Counted from the first letter of the stretch, positions 9,301-16,297 are shown. The stretch is 17,574 bases of DNA from Clostridiales bacterium UBA1742 (GCA_002314935.1 DCHW01000002.1:1-17574); one strand, 5' to 3'. Numbers and translations: made by a program. The notes: generated from the letters alone by a model not told the origin.

Positions 9301-11077
9301 GGTCTTTATATTTTAATTCAACAACATATTCTTTAGTATCTAATAAATAACCTGCAGAACTTCTTGTTTCTTTTACTTTATATCTTCCAAGTGGTAAATT
9401 TGTAATATCATCTGTTGTACCTTCCTCATTCATAATTCTTGTTGCAACAATGTTTCCTTTTGAATAGAACTTTTTAGTTCCTGCAACATTATAAATATCT
9501 TCATCTGCTATTAAATCATAAGAAGCTCCATTAAAAGTTGCATTTCCTTGAGGTATTTTACCTGTTTCACTATCTTCTTTAACTATTGATATTGTCCCTG
9601 TAGGCTCTTTGTTTACTATTCCTTCTATTTTTATTTCTACGACTGGTGTTGTTTCATTTTTATACTCTAATACTGCTGTATATGTTTTTTCATTTAGCAA
9701 ATAACCTGCAGGTGCATTTATTTCCTTTACAGTATATCTTCCAATTGGTAGCCCTTCAATTTCAGCAAGTCCTGTTTCATTTGCTGTTGTTATTCTTCCA
9801 ACTTCTGCATTTTTTTTGTAAAATGTTACTGTCCCTGCTACATTTTTTATATCTTCATCTGCAGACACTAAAAATATTGAGCCACCAATTTTATCATTAT
9901 TTTCACTTACTTTGTAAACTGATATCTTTCCTGTAGGCTCTTTATTAATAATTGCTTGTGTTGCTGTTTGATTTACTTTTACATCAACTTGATATGTGTT
10001 TGTGTCTAATAAATAACCTGTAGGTGCAGATTTTTCTTTTACATAGTAAATTCCTTTTTTAAGTTTTTCTATAACAATTTTTCCATTAGCAACTTCTACA
10101 TCTTTATTGTAGTCATTTGTACCTACTACATTATAAACTGCTCCATTTACCAAGTCTCCATTTGTATTTAATTTTTGTAATTCCAATTTTCCAAATGTTT
10201 CAATTTTTAAGCTAATATTTAAAGTTATTGGATCATTATAGTCCATACAATATAATTGATTTTGAACTCCATCTGCAAATTCAAAAAATACCATTGTATC
10301 ACTATCTTGTGTTCCATCTTTTATCATTCCCCAAGACTTAAACTCTGCATCTGTTATAGTGTAATTTTCTAAATTTGTATTTTCATCCACCATTATTGTG
10401 ATTGAGTTGCTTCCACCAGAATGTTGTACTCTTATTCCATTTGTTGTTTTGTCTATACTTGGATAGCTAGATAAAACTCCATTAGAATCTTCAAATGTTT
10501 TACTTTCTCCTGCTTGAATATTTAATGTTGCTCCGTCAAAGCTAGGTCTTTTTTCCATCTGTGCTATTTGATTATTGATATTATTTTTAAAGCTAACATA
10601 TTCTGCTTGTATTCCACTATCAATAAATGTTGCACTTGATTGTCCGAGTGTTTCCCAAATGAACTGTTGTGTTAAAACATATTGCTTTTTATCAGCATTT
10701 GATGTTCCACCACTTACTACATAATCTCCCTTTTCTTTATACCAACCAAGATATGCTATTTTACAAGCCTTTCTTATATTTGAATTTACTGGTGTATAAT
10801 AACTACCTTTGTATATCGTTCCTGTATCAAAATCTACTCCGTGTTCTGCACAAAATACAGTTCTTTGTTCATTTGTGTTGTTGTAATTTATAAGTCTTCT
10901 TAATAATATTCCATATTGAGTATTTGCATTATCTGTTGTTTTAATGTACGAAGCAAATTGTCCACCTACCCAGCTACCTGTTCCAGATACTGCAAATATT
11001 GGCTGTGCTATGCTTAACATTGTAATAATTAATAATATAAAAGCTATTATTCTTTTATACTTTGATGTTTTTATCAT
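6317..11077 (-). CDS. Large cell-wall-anchored adhesin: thioester domain, about twelve CnaB/SpaA-type domains, variant sorting signal
   Basis: This 1586-residue surface protein has a signal peptide (residues 1-29, lysines then a hydrophobic core, cut near PIFA-VSG). Next is a thioester (TQXA-type) domain: Cys76 in TVFCAEHG and Gln137 in TQQFIW could form the Cys-Gln bond such adhesins use to attach covalently to host or partner surfaces. From about residue 296 come about twelve CnaB/SpaA-like beta domains, each starting with a xxK(x)D-like strand (for example FSKTD, ISKAD, LTKID) and ending with a Glu-containing strand (KEKSAPTGYLL, YEVAEPEGFLI, HEEVAVDNFVK). These are the Lys and Glu positions of intramolecular isopeptide bonds. 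Domains 8-10 are nearly identical. The C-terminus has TPKTSDD (from 1547), a hydrophobic helix and KLKNKKKNK, a sorting signal with Ser in place of the usual Gly and Thr in place of Leu. AAAGGAGG precedes the ATG. Similar proteins sit in ICEs near partition and transfer genes and probably promote mating contact. Confidence 0.9.
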   Translation of the reverse strand: MIKTSKYKRIIAFILLIITMLSIAQPIFAVSGTGSWVGGQFASYIKTTDNANTQYGILLRRLINYNNTNEQRTVFCAEHGVDFDTGTIYKGSYYTPVNSNIRKACKIAYLGWYKEKGDYVVSGGTSNADKKQYVLTQQFIWETLGQSSATFIDSGIQAEYVSFKNNINNQIAQMEKRPSFDGATLNIQAGESKTFEDSNGVLSSYPSIDKTTNGIRVQHSGGSNSITIMVDENTNLENYTITDAEFKSWGMIKDGTQDSDTMVFFEFADGVQNQLYCMDYNDPITLNISLKIETFGKLELQKLNTNGDLVNGAVYNVVGTNDYNKDVEVANGKIVIEKLKKGIYYVKEKSAPTGYLLDTNTYQVDVKVNQTATQAIINKEPTGKISVYKVSENNDKIGGSIFLVSADEDIKNVAGTVTFYKKNAEVGRITTANETGLAEIEGLPIGRYTVKEINAPAGYLLNEKTYTAVLEYKNETTPVVEIKIEGIVNKEPTGTISIVKEDSETGKIPQGNATFNGASYDLIADEDIYNVAGTKKFYSKGNIVATRIMNEEGTTDDITNLPLGRYKVKETRSSAGYLLDTKEYVVELKYKDQNTKVITSSVLSKETVKKMQIHIFKSGIKTQSGEVRGLEGAEFTIKLASDVDKAYAQGYSYAEVWNGVDEVGNKVNVNSTRVQEAQILAPTYDKVITDENGDCYTKELPYGKYIGKETKTPIDFETATDFYFSITQDKSEITEVAKKVKDIFINNEQLETYIKLVKKDKDTGKIVTASSATFKIRATKDIYDRGNGKILYKKGDTIKQKIGSTTYSTFTTNADNLIVPAESYNSTNDDIGTVTTPLKLEVGSYEIYEVAEPEGFLILQDTIKFKVEGIRNYDQDNDKDYILEIEIKNEQPTGTLLLNKLVALRDNVDKSLIDTSDLSKIKFRLIAKENIIDKADNSVIYEAGTEIGIYNLTKEGILKIERLPMGSYQIEEIETLDGLILNDTKYDVIFTQKDNTTKVYEEKLDIENETTIFEFSKTDITGDNEIVGAKIKITDENSEIIDIWTSTEETHKIEGLAIGKEYTMIEELAPEGFVKATAIKFKVESTTELQKVVMIDKIVEISKVDIAGEEIEGALLQVYDGDEIIDEWTSTKEAHKVSGLIEGKTYILHEEVAVDNFVKATDIEFTVSTDKETQKITMIDKIVEISKADIAGEEIEGALLQVYDGEEIIDEWTSTKEAHKVSGLIEGKTYRLHEKVAVDNFVKATDIEFTVSTDKENQKITMIDKIVEISKTDIAGEEIEGASLKVYDKDNNIVDEWVSEKEAHKVSGLTEGETYTLHEEVAVGNFVKATDIEFTVDTDKETQKITMIDKLVTVSKEDITTGEELEGAILRVVDEEDNVIDEWVSAKEPHEVKGLEEGKIYFLEETTAPYGYEITERIEFTVSTEKETQKLVMKDMPILTSIKLTKIDEDTKEIIKDKFTFGLYADEECKELIMQIDSNKEEGTITFEDLRYGIYYIKEISAPKNYILSDKVVKLEINDKGVFIDDEEIEETDSIYNFEYSNKIIETPKTSDDRPIVLWFTMLGISGISLCALGIYEKLKNKKKNK
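7032..7790 (-). repeat. Three near-identical 252-255 bp tandem repeats in the adhesin
   Basis: Starts of the repeated MIDKIVEISK segment fall at about 7790, 7538 and 7286, giving units of 252, 252 and about 255 bp (84-85 residues, one CnaB-type domain each). Units differ at few positions, such as YDGDEII, YDGEEII and YDKDNNIV. More diverged relatives flank them on both sides (about 6775-7031 and 7791-8045). The near identity implies recent duplication or gene conversion. Confidence 0.85.
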
Positions 11078-11106
11078 CTTTAATTTCCTCCTTTTTCTTT
11101 TAAACT

Positions 11107-11135
11107 AAAAAAAGAACAAGTAATAATACTTGCTC
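11107..11135 (-). terminator. Intrinsic terminator or attenuator upstream of the adhesin
   Basis: On the minus strand GAGCAAGTA-TTAT-TACTTGTTC (one G-T pair) is followed by seven T residues. It begins 18 bases after the stop of the 233-residue-frame gene. Only about 30 bases separate the T-run from the adhesin ATG, and these hold mainly the ribosome site, so adhesin expression may depend on read-through. Confidence 0.75.
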
Positions 11136-11152
11136 CACTAAATTATATTAAA

Positions 11153-11848
11153 TTATCTGTAATAGAAATTCAAAGTCCATTTGTTGCAATAAGGGCAACT
11201 CCATGTTTCATAACCATAAGGACATTTTTTATTATATTCCTCAATAGTTATCTGCCCACTGTGTATTTGATTACTGTAACCATTTATTAAGTCATCATAA
11301 TAGGCAACTGCTTCATCATAGCTATTAAACCATTTTCCAGAGTTTCCTGCACTTACTTTATGTTTTGAATCACTACACTTTTGTTCTTCAATTACTTTTT
11401 CTTGTGTTTCCTGCTTTTTCTCTACTACTTGACTATTCTGTTCTTGTTTTTGTTCTTCTTGTTTTAATATTGGCTGTTCTTTTACTTGTTCCTGTTGTTT
11501 TGCATTTTCTTTTTGTTTTTCTTGAACTGTAGTCTGCTTTGTAGTACTACTTTCTTTTTTCTTTGTTTGTGTATCTGTTTTTGATTTTATTTCTTCTGTG
11601 TTTTTTTCTTGAATATTCTCTTTACTTGCTGAAACAGAAACATCTTCTATTTTTTCTTCTTCGTTTGTTATTGTTTCATTCTGTATTTCATTATTTTCTT
11701 GTTCCATTAACAAAATTTCTTGCATATTCGTTATTTTATTTCCGTTTTCATCAACTACTCCATAATAGCTTTTCGTGATTATCATATAAAATCCTAAAAT
11801 TATTATCAAGGCAAATATTGCTTTTATTATTTTAACAATTTTCATCAT
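11153..11848 (-). CDS. Membrane-anchored protein with K/E/Q-rich linker and cysteine-rich C-terminal domain
   Basis: The function is not known. The protein has an N-terminal membrane helix or uncleaved signal (IVKIIKAIFALIIILGFYMII), a long low-complexity Lys/Glu/Gln/Thr region (about residues 45-160, disordered or coiled-coil), and a compact C-terminal domain. That domain contains CSDSKHKVSAGNSGKWFNS and a CPYGYETWSCPYCNKW segment, whose CP..G and CPYC knuckles look like a zinc ribbon. It should therefore display a small folded domain outside the cell on a flexible stalk. I place the start at ATG 11848; an ATG at 11845 is equally possible, whereas an upstream GTG (11854) lies within the ribosome site AAAGAGGTGG. 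It sits directly upstream of the adhesin gene, separated by a terminator-like hairpin, so the two may work together at the surface. Confidence 0.75.
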   Translation of the reverse strand: MMKIVKIIKAIFALIIILGFYMIITKSYYGVVDENGNKITNMQEILLMEQENNEIQNETITNEEEKIEDVSVSASKENIQEKNTEEIKSKTDTQTKKKESSTTKQTTVQEKQKENAKQQEQVKEQPILKQEEQKQEQNSQVVEKKQETQEKVIEEQKCSDSKHKVSAGNSGKWFNSYDEAVAYYDDLINGYSNQIHSGQITIEEYNKKCPYGYETWSCPYCNKWTLNFYYR

Positions 11849-11867
11849 TACCACCTCTTTGCCTATA

Positions 11868-11896
11868 ATTTTAATTCAAATTTTATAATTTTTCAA
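11868..11896 (-). promoter_or_regulatory. Possible sigma-A promoter for the membrane-anchored protein gene
   Basis: TTGAAA (11896-11891) and TAAAAT (11873-11868) are 17 bp apart. Transcription would begin near 11861, giving a leader of little more than the ribosome site. The surrounding 11855-12001 stretch is almost pure A/T with several alternative -10-like boxes, so the assignment is weak. I see no gene in that stretch. Confidence 0.3.
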
Positions 11897-12001
11897 TTCT
11901 GCGTTTAATATTTTATATATAATTATAATAATATTATATATATATCTTTTCAGTTAGTATATAGCTAGTATAAAGGGGTAGTTTGTAAGAAGGGGGAAAA
12001 T

Positions 12002-12036
12002 AAAAAAAGTATATACATAAAAATTATTGTATATAC
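12002..12036 (-). terminator. Intrinsic terminator after parB
   Basis: On the minus strand GTATATACA and TGTATATAC form a 9-bp perfect stem with a 10-base AT-rich loop, followed by seven T residues. It starts seven bases past the parB stop. The stem is all A/T apart from its end pairs, so it may be leaky. Confidence 0.65.
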
Positions 12037-12042
12037 AGAAAA

Positions 12043-12999
12043 TTATCTTGAATATTCTTTTTCTTTTTTTTGCCAACGATTTTTGTATTCTTCCAATAGT
12101 TTCTGCATAACATTTTGCATTTTCTCTGTTGTATAACCTTTTGGAAAATAATCTCTTACATTATCAACTTTGAACTTGATTTGTTCCTTTTGATTTGGCT
12201 TTTCTTCGTCTAAAATGTCGTATATATCATCAGCAGTTAGTGTATTATCTTCACTTTTCTTTCGTATTCTTATTGCCTGTGCGTGTGAAGGGTATGCAAT
12301 AGATGTATCAATTGCATCTAACAATATTTCTTGTTCTTCTTTCTTTAAATATGAGATTTCTACAGCAGGTCTTAATTTTATTTTTTCTTCATCAACTAAT
12401 TCTAAAATATCTGGTATTAGTTCAGTAAGTCTTACATATCTTTGAATATTACTAGAACTTTCCCCAAATTCTTCTGCAATTTTTTCTCTTGTAGTAAGCA
12501 TTTCAAACTTCTGCCCCAGTGGAACAGAAGTTAAATCATTTCTTTTTCCCTGTCTTTTTTCTGCTTCAATTTTCATTTTGTATGCAAACGCTTTCTCACT
12601 TGGCAATACTTTCTCTCTTTGTTTATTGCTATCTACCATTAAAATAATAGCTTCATCATCTGTTAGTTCTCTTATAATTGCTTTTATTTTTGTATTTCCT
12701 GCAAGTTCATTTGCCCTTTTTCTTCTGTGTCCAGAAATCATTTCATAACCGCCATTTTGCTTTGGTCTAACAATTACAGCATGTATTAAGCCATTTTTCT
12801 TTATGCTGTCTGCCATATTATACATTTCATCATCATCATTTACTTGATAAGGGTGATTTGGGAAATCACTTATTTGGCTCATATCTATCATTTCTACTCG
12901 TTCTTGTTCTTCCTCATCTCTTTGTGCTTGTGTACTAAAAAATATTTTATCTACAGTAGACATTTTGGGCAGGTGCATTTTTTGTTCGTTCTCTTTCAT
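12043..12999 (-). CDS. parB: ParB/Spo0J-family partition protein
   Basis: A 318-residue protein that binds centromere-like parS DNA and works with ParA to segregate or stabilise an element. The N-terminal ParB domain shows FPNHPYQVNDDDEMYNMADSI (about 46-66), IVRPK (76-80) and the GHRRKRANELA motif (90-100) that binds CTP in this family. A central helix-turn-helix follows (TTREKIAEEFGESSSNIQRYVRL), then an acidic/basic helical tail. The start is well supported by AAAGGAGGT, eight bases before the ATG. The gene overlaps the end of parA by 53 bp, suggesting translational coupling. The ParB of Tn1549-like and other clostridial ICEs has this form and context. No obvious parS palindrome was found in the window by eye. 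Confidence 0.92.
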   Translation of the reverse strand: MKENEQKMHLPKMSTVDKIFFSTQAQRDEEEQERVEMIDMSQISDFPNHPYQVNDDDEMYNMADSIKKNGLIHAVIVRPKQNGGYEMISGHRRKRANELAGNTKIKAIIRELTDDEAIILMVDSNKQREKVLPSEKAFAYKMKIEAEKRQGKRNDLTSVPLGQKFEMLTTREKIAEEFGESSSNIQRYVRLTELIPDILELVDEEKIKLRPAVEISYLKKEEQEILLDAIDTSIAYPSHAQAIRIRKKSEDNTLTADDIYDILDEEKPNQKEQIKFKVDNVRDYFPKGYTTEKMQNVMQKLLEEYKNRWQKKEKEYSR

Positions 13000-13780
13000 C
13001 TGCTAATACCTCCTTTGCAAATTGTGAATAAGCTAGTGCTACACTACTATTTTTATCGTATGCAAAAATACTTTTACCTCTTGATGTAGATTCTGCTGTT
13101 TTAATTGCAATAGGAATCTGCGTATCATATATCTTCACAATATTTCCATAGTTTTCTTCAATTTCACTTTTTATTGTTTTAGGCAAATTTGTTCTTCTAT
13201 CTACAAGAGTTAATAGAATTCCACCTACTGTTAAATCATTGTTTATATAGGCTTTTACTTTTGAAATAGTATTTAATAAATTTCCCATTCCTTTTGCAGA
13301 TAAATATTGTGATTGAACTGGTATAATTACTTCATCTGCTGTAGCTAGTGCATTTGTTGTAATCATACTTAAAGATGGCATACAATCAATAATAATGTAA
13401 TCATATTTTTCTTTTAATTCTTTTAAACTATTTCTCATTGCATTTTCTCTACACATTGCATTAAATAAGTTTACTTCTGTCATTGATAAATTTATATTTG
13501 AAGGTATTAAATCTACTCCTTCATTATGATGTAATATTGCTTCTTCTGCATTTACTTCTTTATCATTTATTGTTCTTTCTATTAAAGTAGATATTGTTAT
13601 AGGCAAATTGTCTTGGTCATAAACTCCCATATATGTTGTTAAATCTCCTTGTGGGTCTGCATCTATCAATAAAACATTTTTACCTTCTTTTGATAAAGCA
13701 ACTCCTAAACTAAATGCTGTTGTAGTTTTACCCACTCCACCTTTTTGATTCGCTATTGCTATTGTTCTACATTCTGACAT
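12947..13780 (-). CDS. parA: ParA/Soj-family partition ATPase
   Basis: A 277-residue cytoplasmic ATPase that drives partition with ParB. The deviant Walker A motif KGGVGKTT lies at residues 13-20, Walker A' at LLIDADPQGDLT (D40), and Walker B at YIIIDCMPSL (D132). I chose the ATG at 13780 (MSECRTIAIANQKGG) over an in-frame start at 13828 because AGGAGGTGG lies about seven bases upstream and the family begins here; the longer frame would overlap the upstream gene by 47 bp. Only one base separates the upstream stop codon (TAG) from this ATG. The C-terminal tail runs 53 bp into parB. An ICE or plasmid-like partition role is inferred from the neighbours. Confidence 0.93.
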   Translation of the reverse strand: MSECRTIAIANQKGGVGKTTTAFSLGVALSKEGKNVLLIDADPQGDLTTYMGVYDQDNLPITISTLIERTINDKEVNAEEAILHHNEGVDLIPSNINLSMTEVNLFNAMCRENAMRNSLKELKEKYDYIIIDCMPSLSMITTNALATADEVIIPVQSQYLSAKGMGNLLNTISKVKAYINNDLTVGGILLTLVDRRTNLPKTIKSEIEENYGNIVKIYDTQIPIAIKTAESTSRGKSIFAYDKNSSVALAYSQFAKEVLADERERTKNAPAQNVYCR

Positions 13781-13781
13781 T

Positions 13782-14234
13782 CTATGCCACCTCCTCTTTA
13801 AATAGTTTCTTTTCAATTGCATTAGCATAGATTAATCCTTTTAAGAAAATATCAATATCTTTTAATCTTTCTTTCGTAATATTTAATATTTCCATAATGC
13901 TTTCTTCATCAAATCTTCTTGTGTATTTTAAAAGAATAAATCTATAATAAAGTCTATCTTCATCATCATATAATCTACTTCTAAATGAATTTATTATAGC
14001 TTTCCATTCTTTTAATCTTTTGATTGTATTATCAGAATCAAAACTTAATGCAATATCTTCCATTGTTGTACCATTTTCATTAATAGCTTTCAAATGTGCA
14101 TTATTAGATACATTTATTGTATCAATTAAGTCATTTTTTCTTTTGTCTATTAGTTTTTCTATATTTTCATAGTTATATAGCATAAAACTAATTTCTTTTT
14201 CTGCTTTTTTAGGAATACATATTTCACTGACCAT
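13782..14234 (-). CDS. First gene of the par operon, 150-aa helical protein, possibly regulatory
   Basis: I do not recognise it with certainty. The protein is all-helical and highly charged, with no membrane segment: an N-terminal coiled region (YNYENIEKLIDKRKNDLIDTINV), a middle NTIKRLKEWKAIINSF segment, and a C-terminal RFDEESIMEILNITKERLKDIDIFLKGLI that could be a sigma-region-4 or ArpU-like helix-turn-helix. Phage and ICE regulators of that size and shape exist, so a DNA-binding regulator of the operon is possible, but this is inference. The ribosome site AGAGGAGG precedes the ATG at good spacing. The stop is one base from the parA start, so the three genes form one operon. It is the first gene after the presumed ICE edge. 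Confidence 0.7.
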   Translation of the reverse strand: MVSEICIPKKAEKEISFMLYNYENIEKLIDKRKNDLIDTINVSNNAHLKAINENGTTMEDIALSFDSDNTIKRLKEWKAIINSFRSRLYDDEDRLYYRFILLKYTRRFDEESIMEILNITKERLKDIDIFLKGLIYANAIEKKLFKEEVA

Positions 14235-14292
14235 TTTTTATCCTCCTCTCTTAAAATTCACTTTTACTACTCTGTAATAAAAGTTATGTACT

Positions 14293-14328
14293 AAAAAAGA
14301 ACTGATTTTTCGCTTGAAAATCAGTTCT
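14293..14328 (-). terminator. Strong intrinsic terminator between the PBP gene and the par operon
   Basis: AGAACTGATTTT and AAAATCAGTTCT form a perfect 12-bp stem with a 7-base loop, followed on the minus strand by a run of T. It would stop transcripts coming from the truncated penicillin-binding protein gene and so isolate the par operon from host transcription. Confidence 0.85.
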
Positions 14329-14473
14329 CTCTAAGAATTCCTAAATTTAGCATATAAAAACTGCAATAAGGTTGTACCTACATACCCATTTTTGCCATTT
14401 TTTCATCAATTTTGTCCATTCTCTCAAACTCGCTATTTAACTGTGTTTTATCAAATATATACACCCCATTTTT
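14329..14473. other. Non-coding junction segment between the two 24-bp repeats and the terminator
   Basis: No gene with a ribosome site is visible. After the PBP stop (TAA, 14474) the same minus-strand frame stays open for about 30 codons (KNGVYIFDKTQ, then NSEFERMDKIDEKMAKMGM) to a TAG, and then enters the second repeat as VGTTLLQFLYAKF. This may be the relic of a coding sequence or the edge of an inserted element. Confidence 0.4.
14360..14383. repeat. Direct repeat copy 1 at the probable element edge
   Basis: Begins ACTGCAATAAGGT and matches the copy at 14479-14502 at 20 of 24 positions, 119 bp away in the same orientation. On the minus strand it reads ACCTTATTGCAGT. It is outside any recognised gene. 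A recombination core or attachment site is a possibility, not shown. Confidence 0.6.
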
Positions 14474-15859
14474 TTACGACTGCAATAAGGTCTTACCTGT
14501 ATGATGTCCTCCTTCACCAGTTGGATTATATAATATAATTATTATTGCAATTTCTGGATCATCTGTATTTGCAACTCCTACAAAAGATGTTACATATTTA
14601 CCTGTATTTACTCCATCTTCAGAAGTTCCTGTTTTTCCACCTATAGAATACCCCTGTACCTGTGCATTTTTACCAGTTCCCTCTGCAACAACAGATTTCA
14701 TCATATCTAACACTTTATTTGCTGTTTCTTCCGAAATTACTTGTTCGCCTTCTATCACTTCAAAATCCGTTCTTTCGCCAGTAGTACTATTAACAGTTGC
14801 CTTAACTAATCTTGGTTTAACTGACTTGCCCTTATTTGCTATTGTTGAAACAACTTTTAGCATTTGAATAGGTGTAATTTCAAATCTTTGCCCAAAAGAA
14901 ATAGTTGCAAGTTCTACAGGACCAACTTTACTTTCCTTTAAAAAAATGCTATTTGCCTCCCCTGGCAAATCAATACCTGTTCTCGATAATAATCCAAATT
15001 TTTCTAAATAATCATAATATTTTTCAACTCCAATTTTTTGTCCAAGACCTATAAATACAGGATTACAAGAATTCATTAAAGCTTGCCTTAAGCTTTGTGC
15101 TCCATGTGGTCTATAATATCTCCAACATCTAATTGTAGTTCCAGCTATATTTATTGATCCACTACAATTGAACTCTCCACTATTATCTGTATCAGTTATT
15201 CCTTCTTCTAACGCACTTGAAGCAGTTACCAATTTAAATGTAGAACCCGGTTCATATGTATCAGATACAGCTTTATTCCTCCACATTTGTTGTAAAGCAT
15301 TACTTTTGTCACTCGACTCCATTGTATCCCAAATATTTTTTAAATTTTCATCATTTATTTCATAAGGATTATTTAAATCATAATTTGGATAACTTGCTAA
15401 AGCTAAGATATCTCCAGTTTTTGGATTTGCAATTAATATGTTTCCACCATCAGTGCATTCATTATCTATACACGCTTCTGTTAAATATTTTTCACAAATA
15501 GATTGAATATTCATATCTAGTGTTAATATTAAATCATTTCCATCTACTGCTTTTACATAATCTTCTCCTTCACTCTGTAAATCAGTTCCCCTTGCATCTG
15601 TTATTTTTAAAATTTTTCCTTTTGTACCACTTAATAGTTCATCATAAATACTTTCAATTCCATCTAAACCTTGATTATCACTACCAGTAAATCCAATGAC
15701 ATTAGAAGCCAGTGTACTATACGGATAATATCTTTTGCTATCTTCGTCTATATTTATTCCAGTTGTAATATTATTTTCTTCCATCCACATTCTTAATTTA
15801 TCTGTTTGTTCCTTATCAACTTTTTTAACAATTGTCTCTATAGAAGTTTTTTTATTCAC
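14474..15859 (-). pseudogene. Class B penicillin-binding protein (FtsI/SpoVD type), main fragment, C-terminally truncated
   Basis: This part holds the transpeptidase that cross-links peptidoglycan. All three active-site motifs are present: S206-T-F-K209 (EPGSTFKLV), S264-C-N266 and K409-T-G-T412. Relatives continue past GEGGHQGG with VAAP and often further; here the family sequence stops at GEGGH and is replaced by HTGKTLLQS-stop, coinciding with a 24-bp repeat. The frame really extends upstream of 15859 as KNDKEEVATALSNIFELDYETVLKKV and joins the N-terminal fragment if one base near 15946 is removed, so the start at 15859 (GTG) is not a true start. Upstream is the membrane anchor fragment; downstream are a terminator and the par operon. 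The gene is not next to the usual cell-wall cluster genes (mraY, ftsL). It is either inactivated by the junction and frameshift, or partly a sequence error. Confidence 0.88.
14479..14502. repeat. Direct repeat copy 2, at the point where the PBP loses homology
   Basis: Shares ACTGCAATAAGGT and most of the next 11 bases with 14360-14383. It encodes the foreign C-terminal residues TGKTLLQ of the penicillin-binding protein, and its right edge coincides with the last family-like residues (GEGGH). This coincidence suggests a recombination junction. Confidence 0.6.
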
Positions 15860-15926
15860 TTTTTTTAAAACAGTTTCATAATCTAATTCAAATATATTAG
15901 AAAGTGCTGTTGCAACTTCTTCTTTA

Positions 15927-16211
15927 TCATTTTTTGAAATATTTCCGTGGATTTACCGAAACAGTTTCTACACTAGCACTAACTGCAAGTATATTTTCAC
16001 CAGTTGAATCATAAATTGTTCCTCTTTTGGGATTTATGTTTCTATCTAATGTTTGTTGCAAATAAGCCATTTCCTTTAATTCAGCTCCTTGTACAAACTG
16101 TATACCACTTATTCTTATAATTAATATTAAGCACAAAGCAAGTAATACATAAAGCATATTTTTCATTCTCTTTTTTCTACTTAGTGGAGTAGATTTTAAA
16201 ATTTGTTTCAC
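15927..16211 (-). pseudogene. Class B penicillin-binding protein, N-terminal fragment with membrane anchor
   Basis: It encodes a basic N-terminus (STPLSRKKRMKN), one membrane helix (MLYVLLALCLILIIRISGIQFV) and the start of the PBP dimerisation domain (RGTIYDSTGENILAVSASVETVSVNP). The frame then ends PRKYFKK-stop, whereas the other frame reads on as (P)RNISKNDKEEVATAL, typical of the family. Removing one base in CCACGGAAA (plus strand about 15945-15947) restores a single protein of about 580 residues with the next fragment. The start is GTG, seven bases after AGGTAGGT. A membrane-anchored fragment of this size would have no enzymatic role on its own. Confidence 0.85.
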
Positions 16212-16259
16212 TATTATACCTACCTAAAATTTATTTATTATAAATTTTATTGTTCTAAT

Positions 16260-16297
16260 AAAAAAATATACCAAGAAAAGTAACCTTTTCTTGGTAT
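16260..16297 (-). terminator. Strong intrinsic terminator after the BspA-like gene
   Basis: ATACCAAGAAAAG and CTTTTCTTGGTAT form a perfect 13-bp stem with a 4-base loop, followed on the minus strand by seven T residues. It lies 27 bases past the stop codon and about 50 bases before the PBP start, so the PBP gene needs its own promoter in the remaining AT-rich gap. Confidence 0.88.

Noticed and set aside
14341..14510. Diversity-generating retroelement or retron signature at the repeated segment
   Set aside because: There is no reverse transcriptase gene, and the repeat is only 24 bp with no adenine-biased substitutions.
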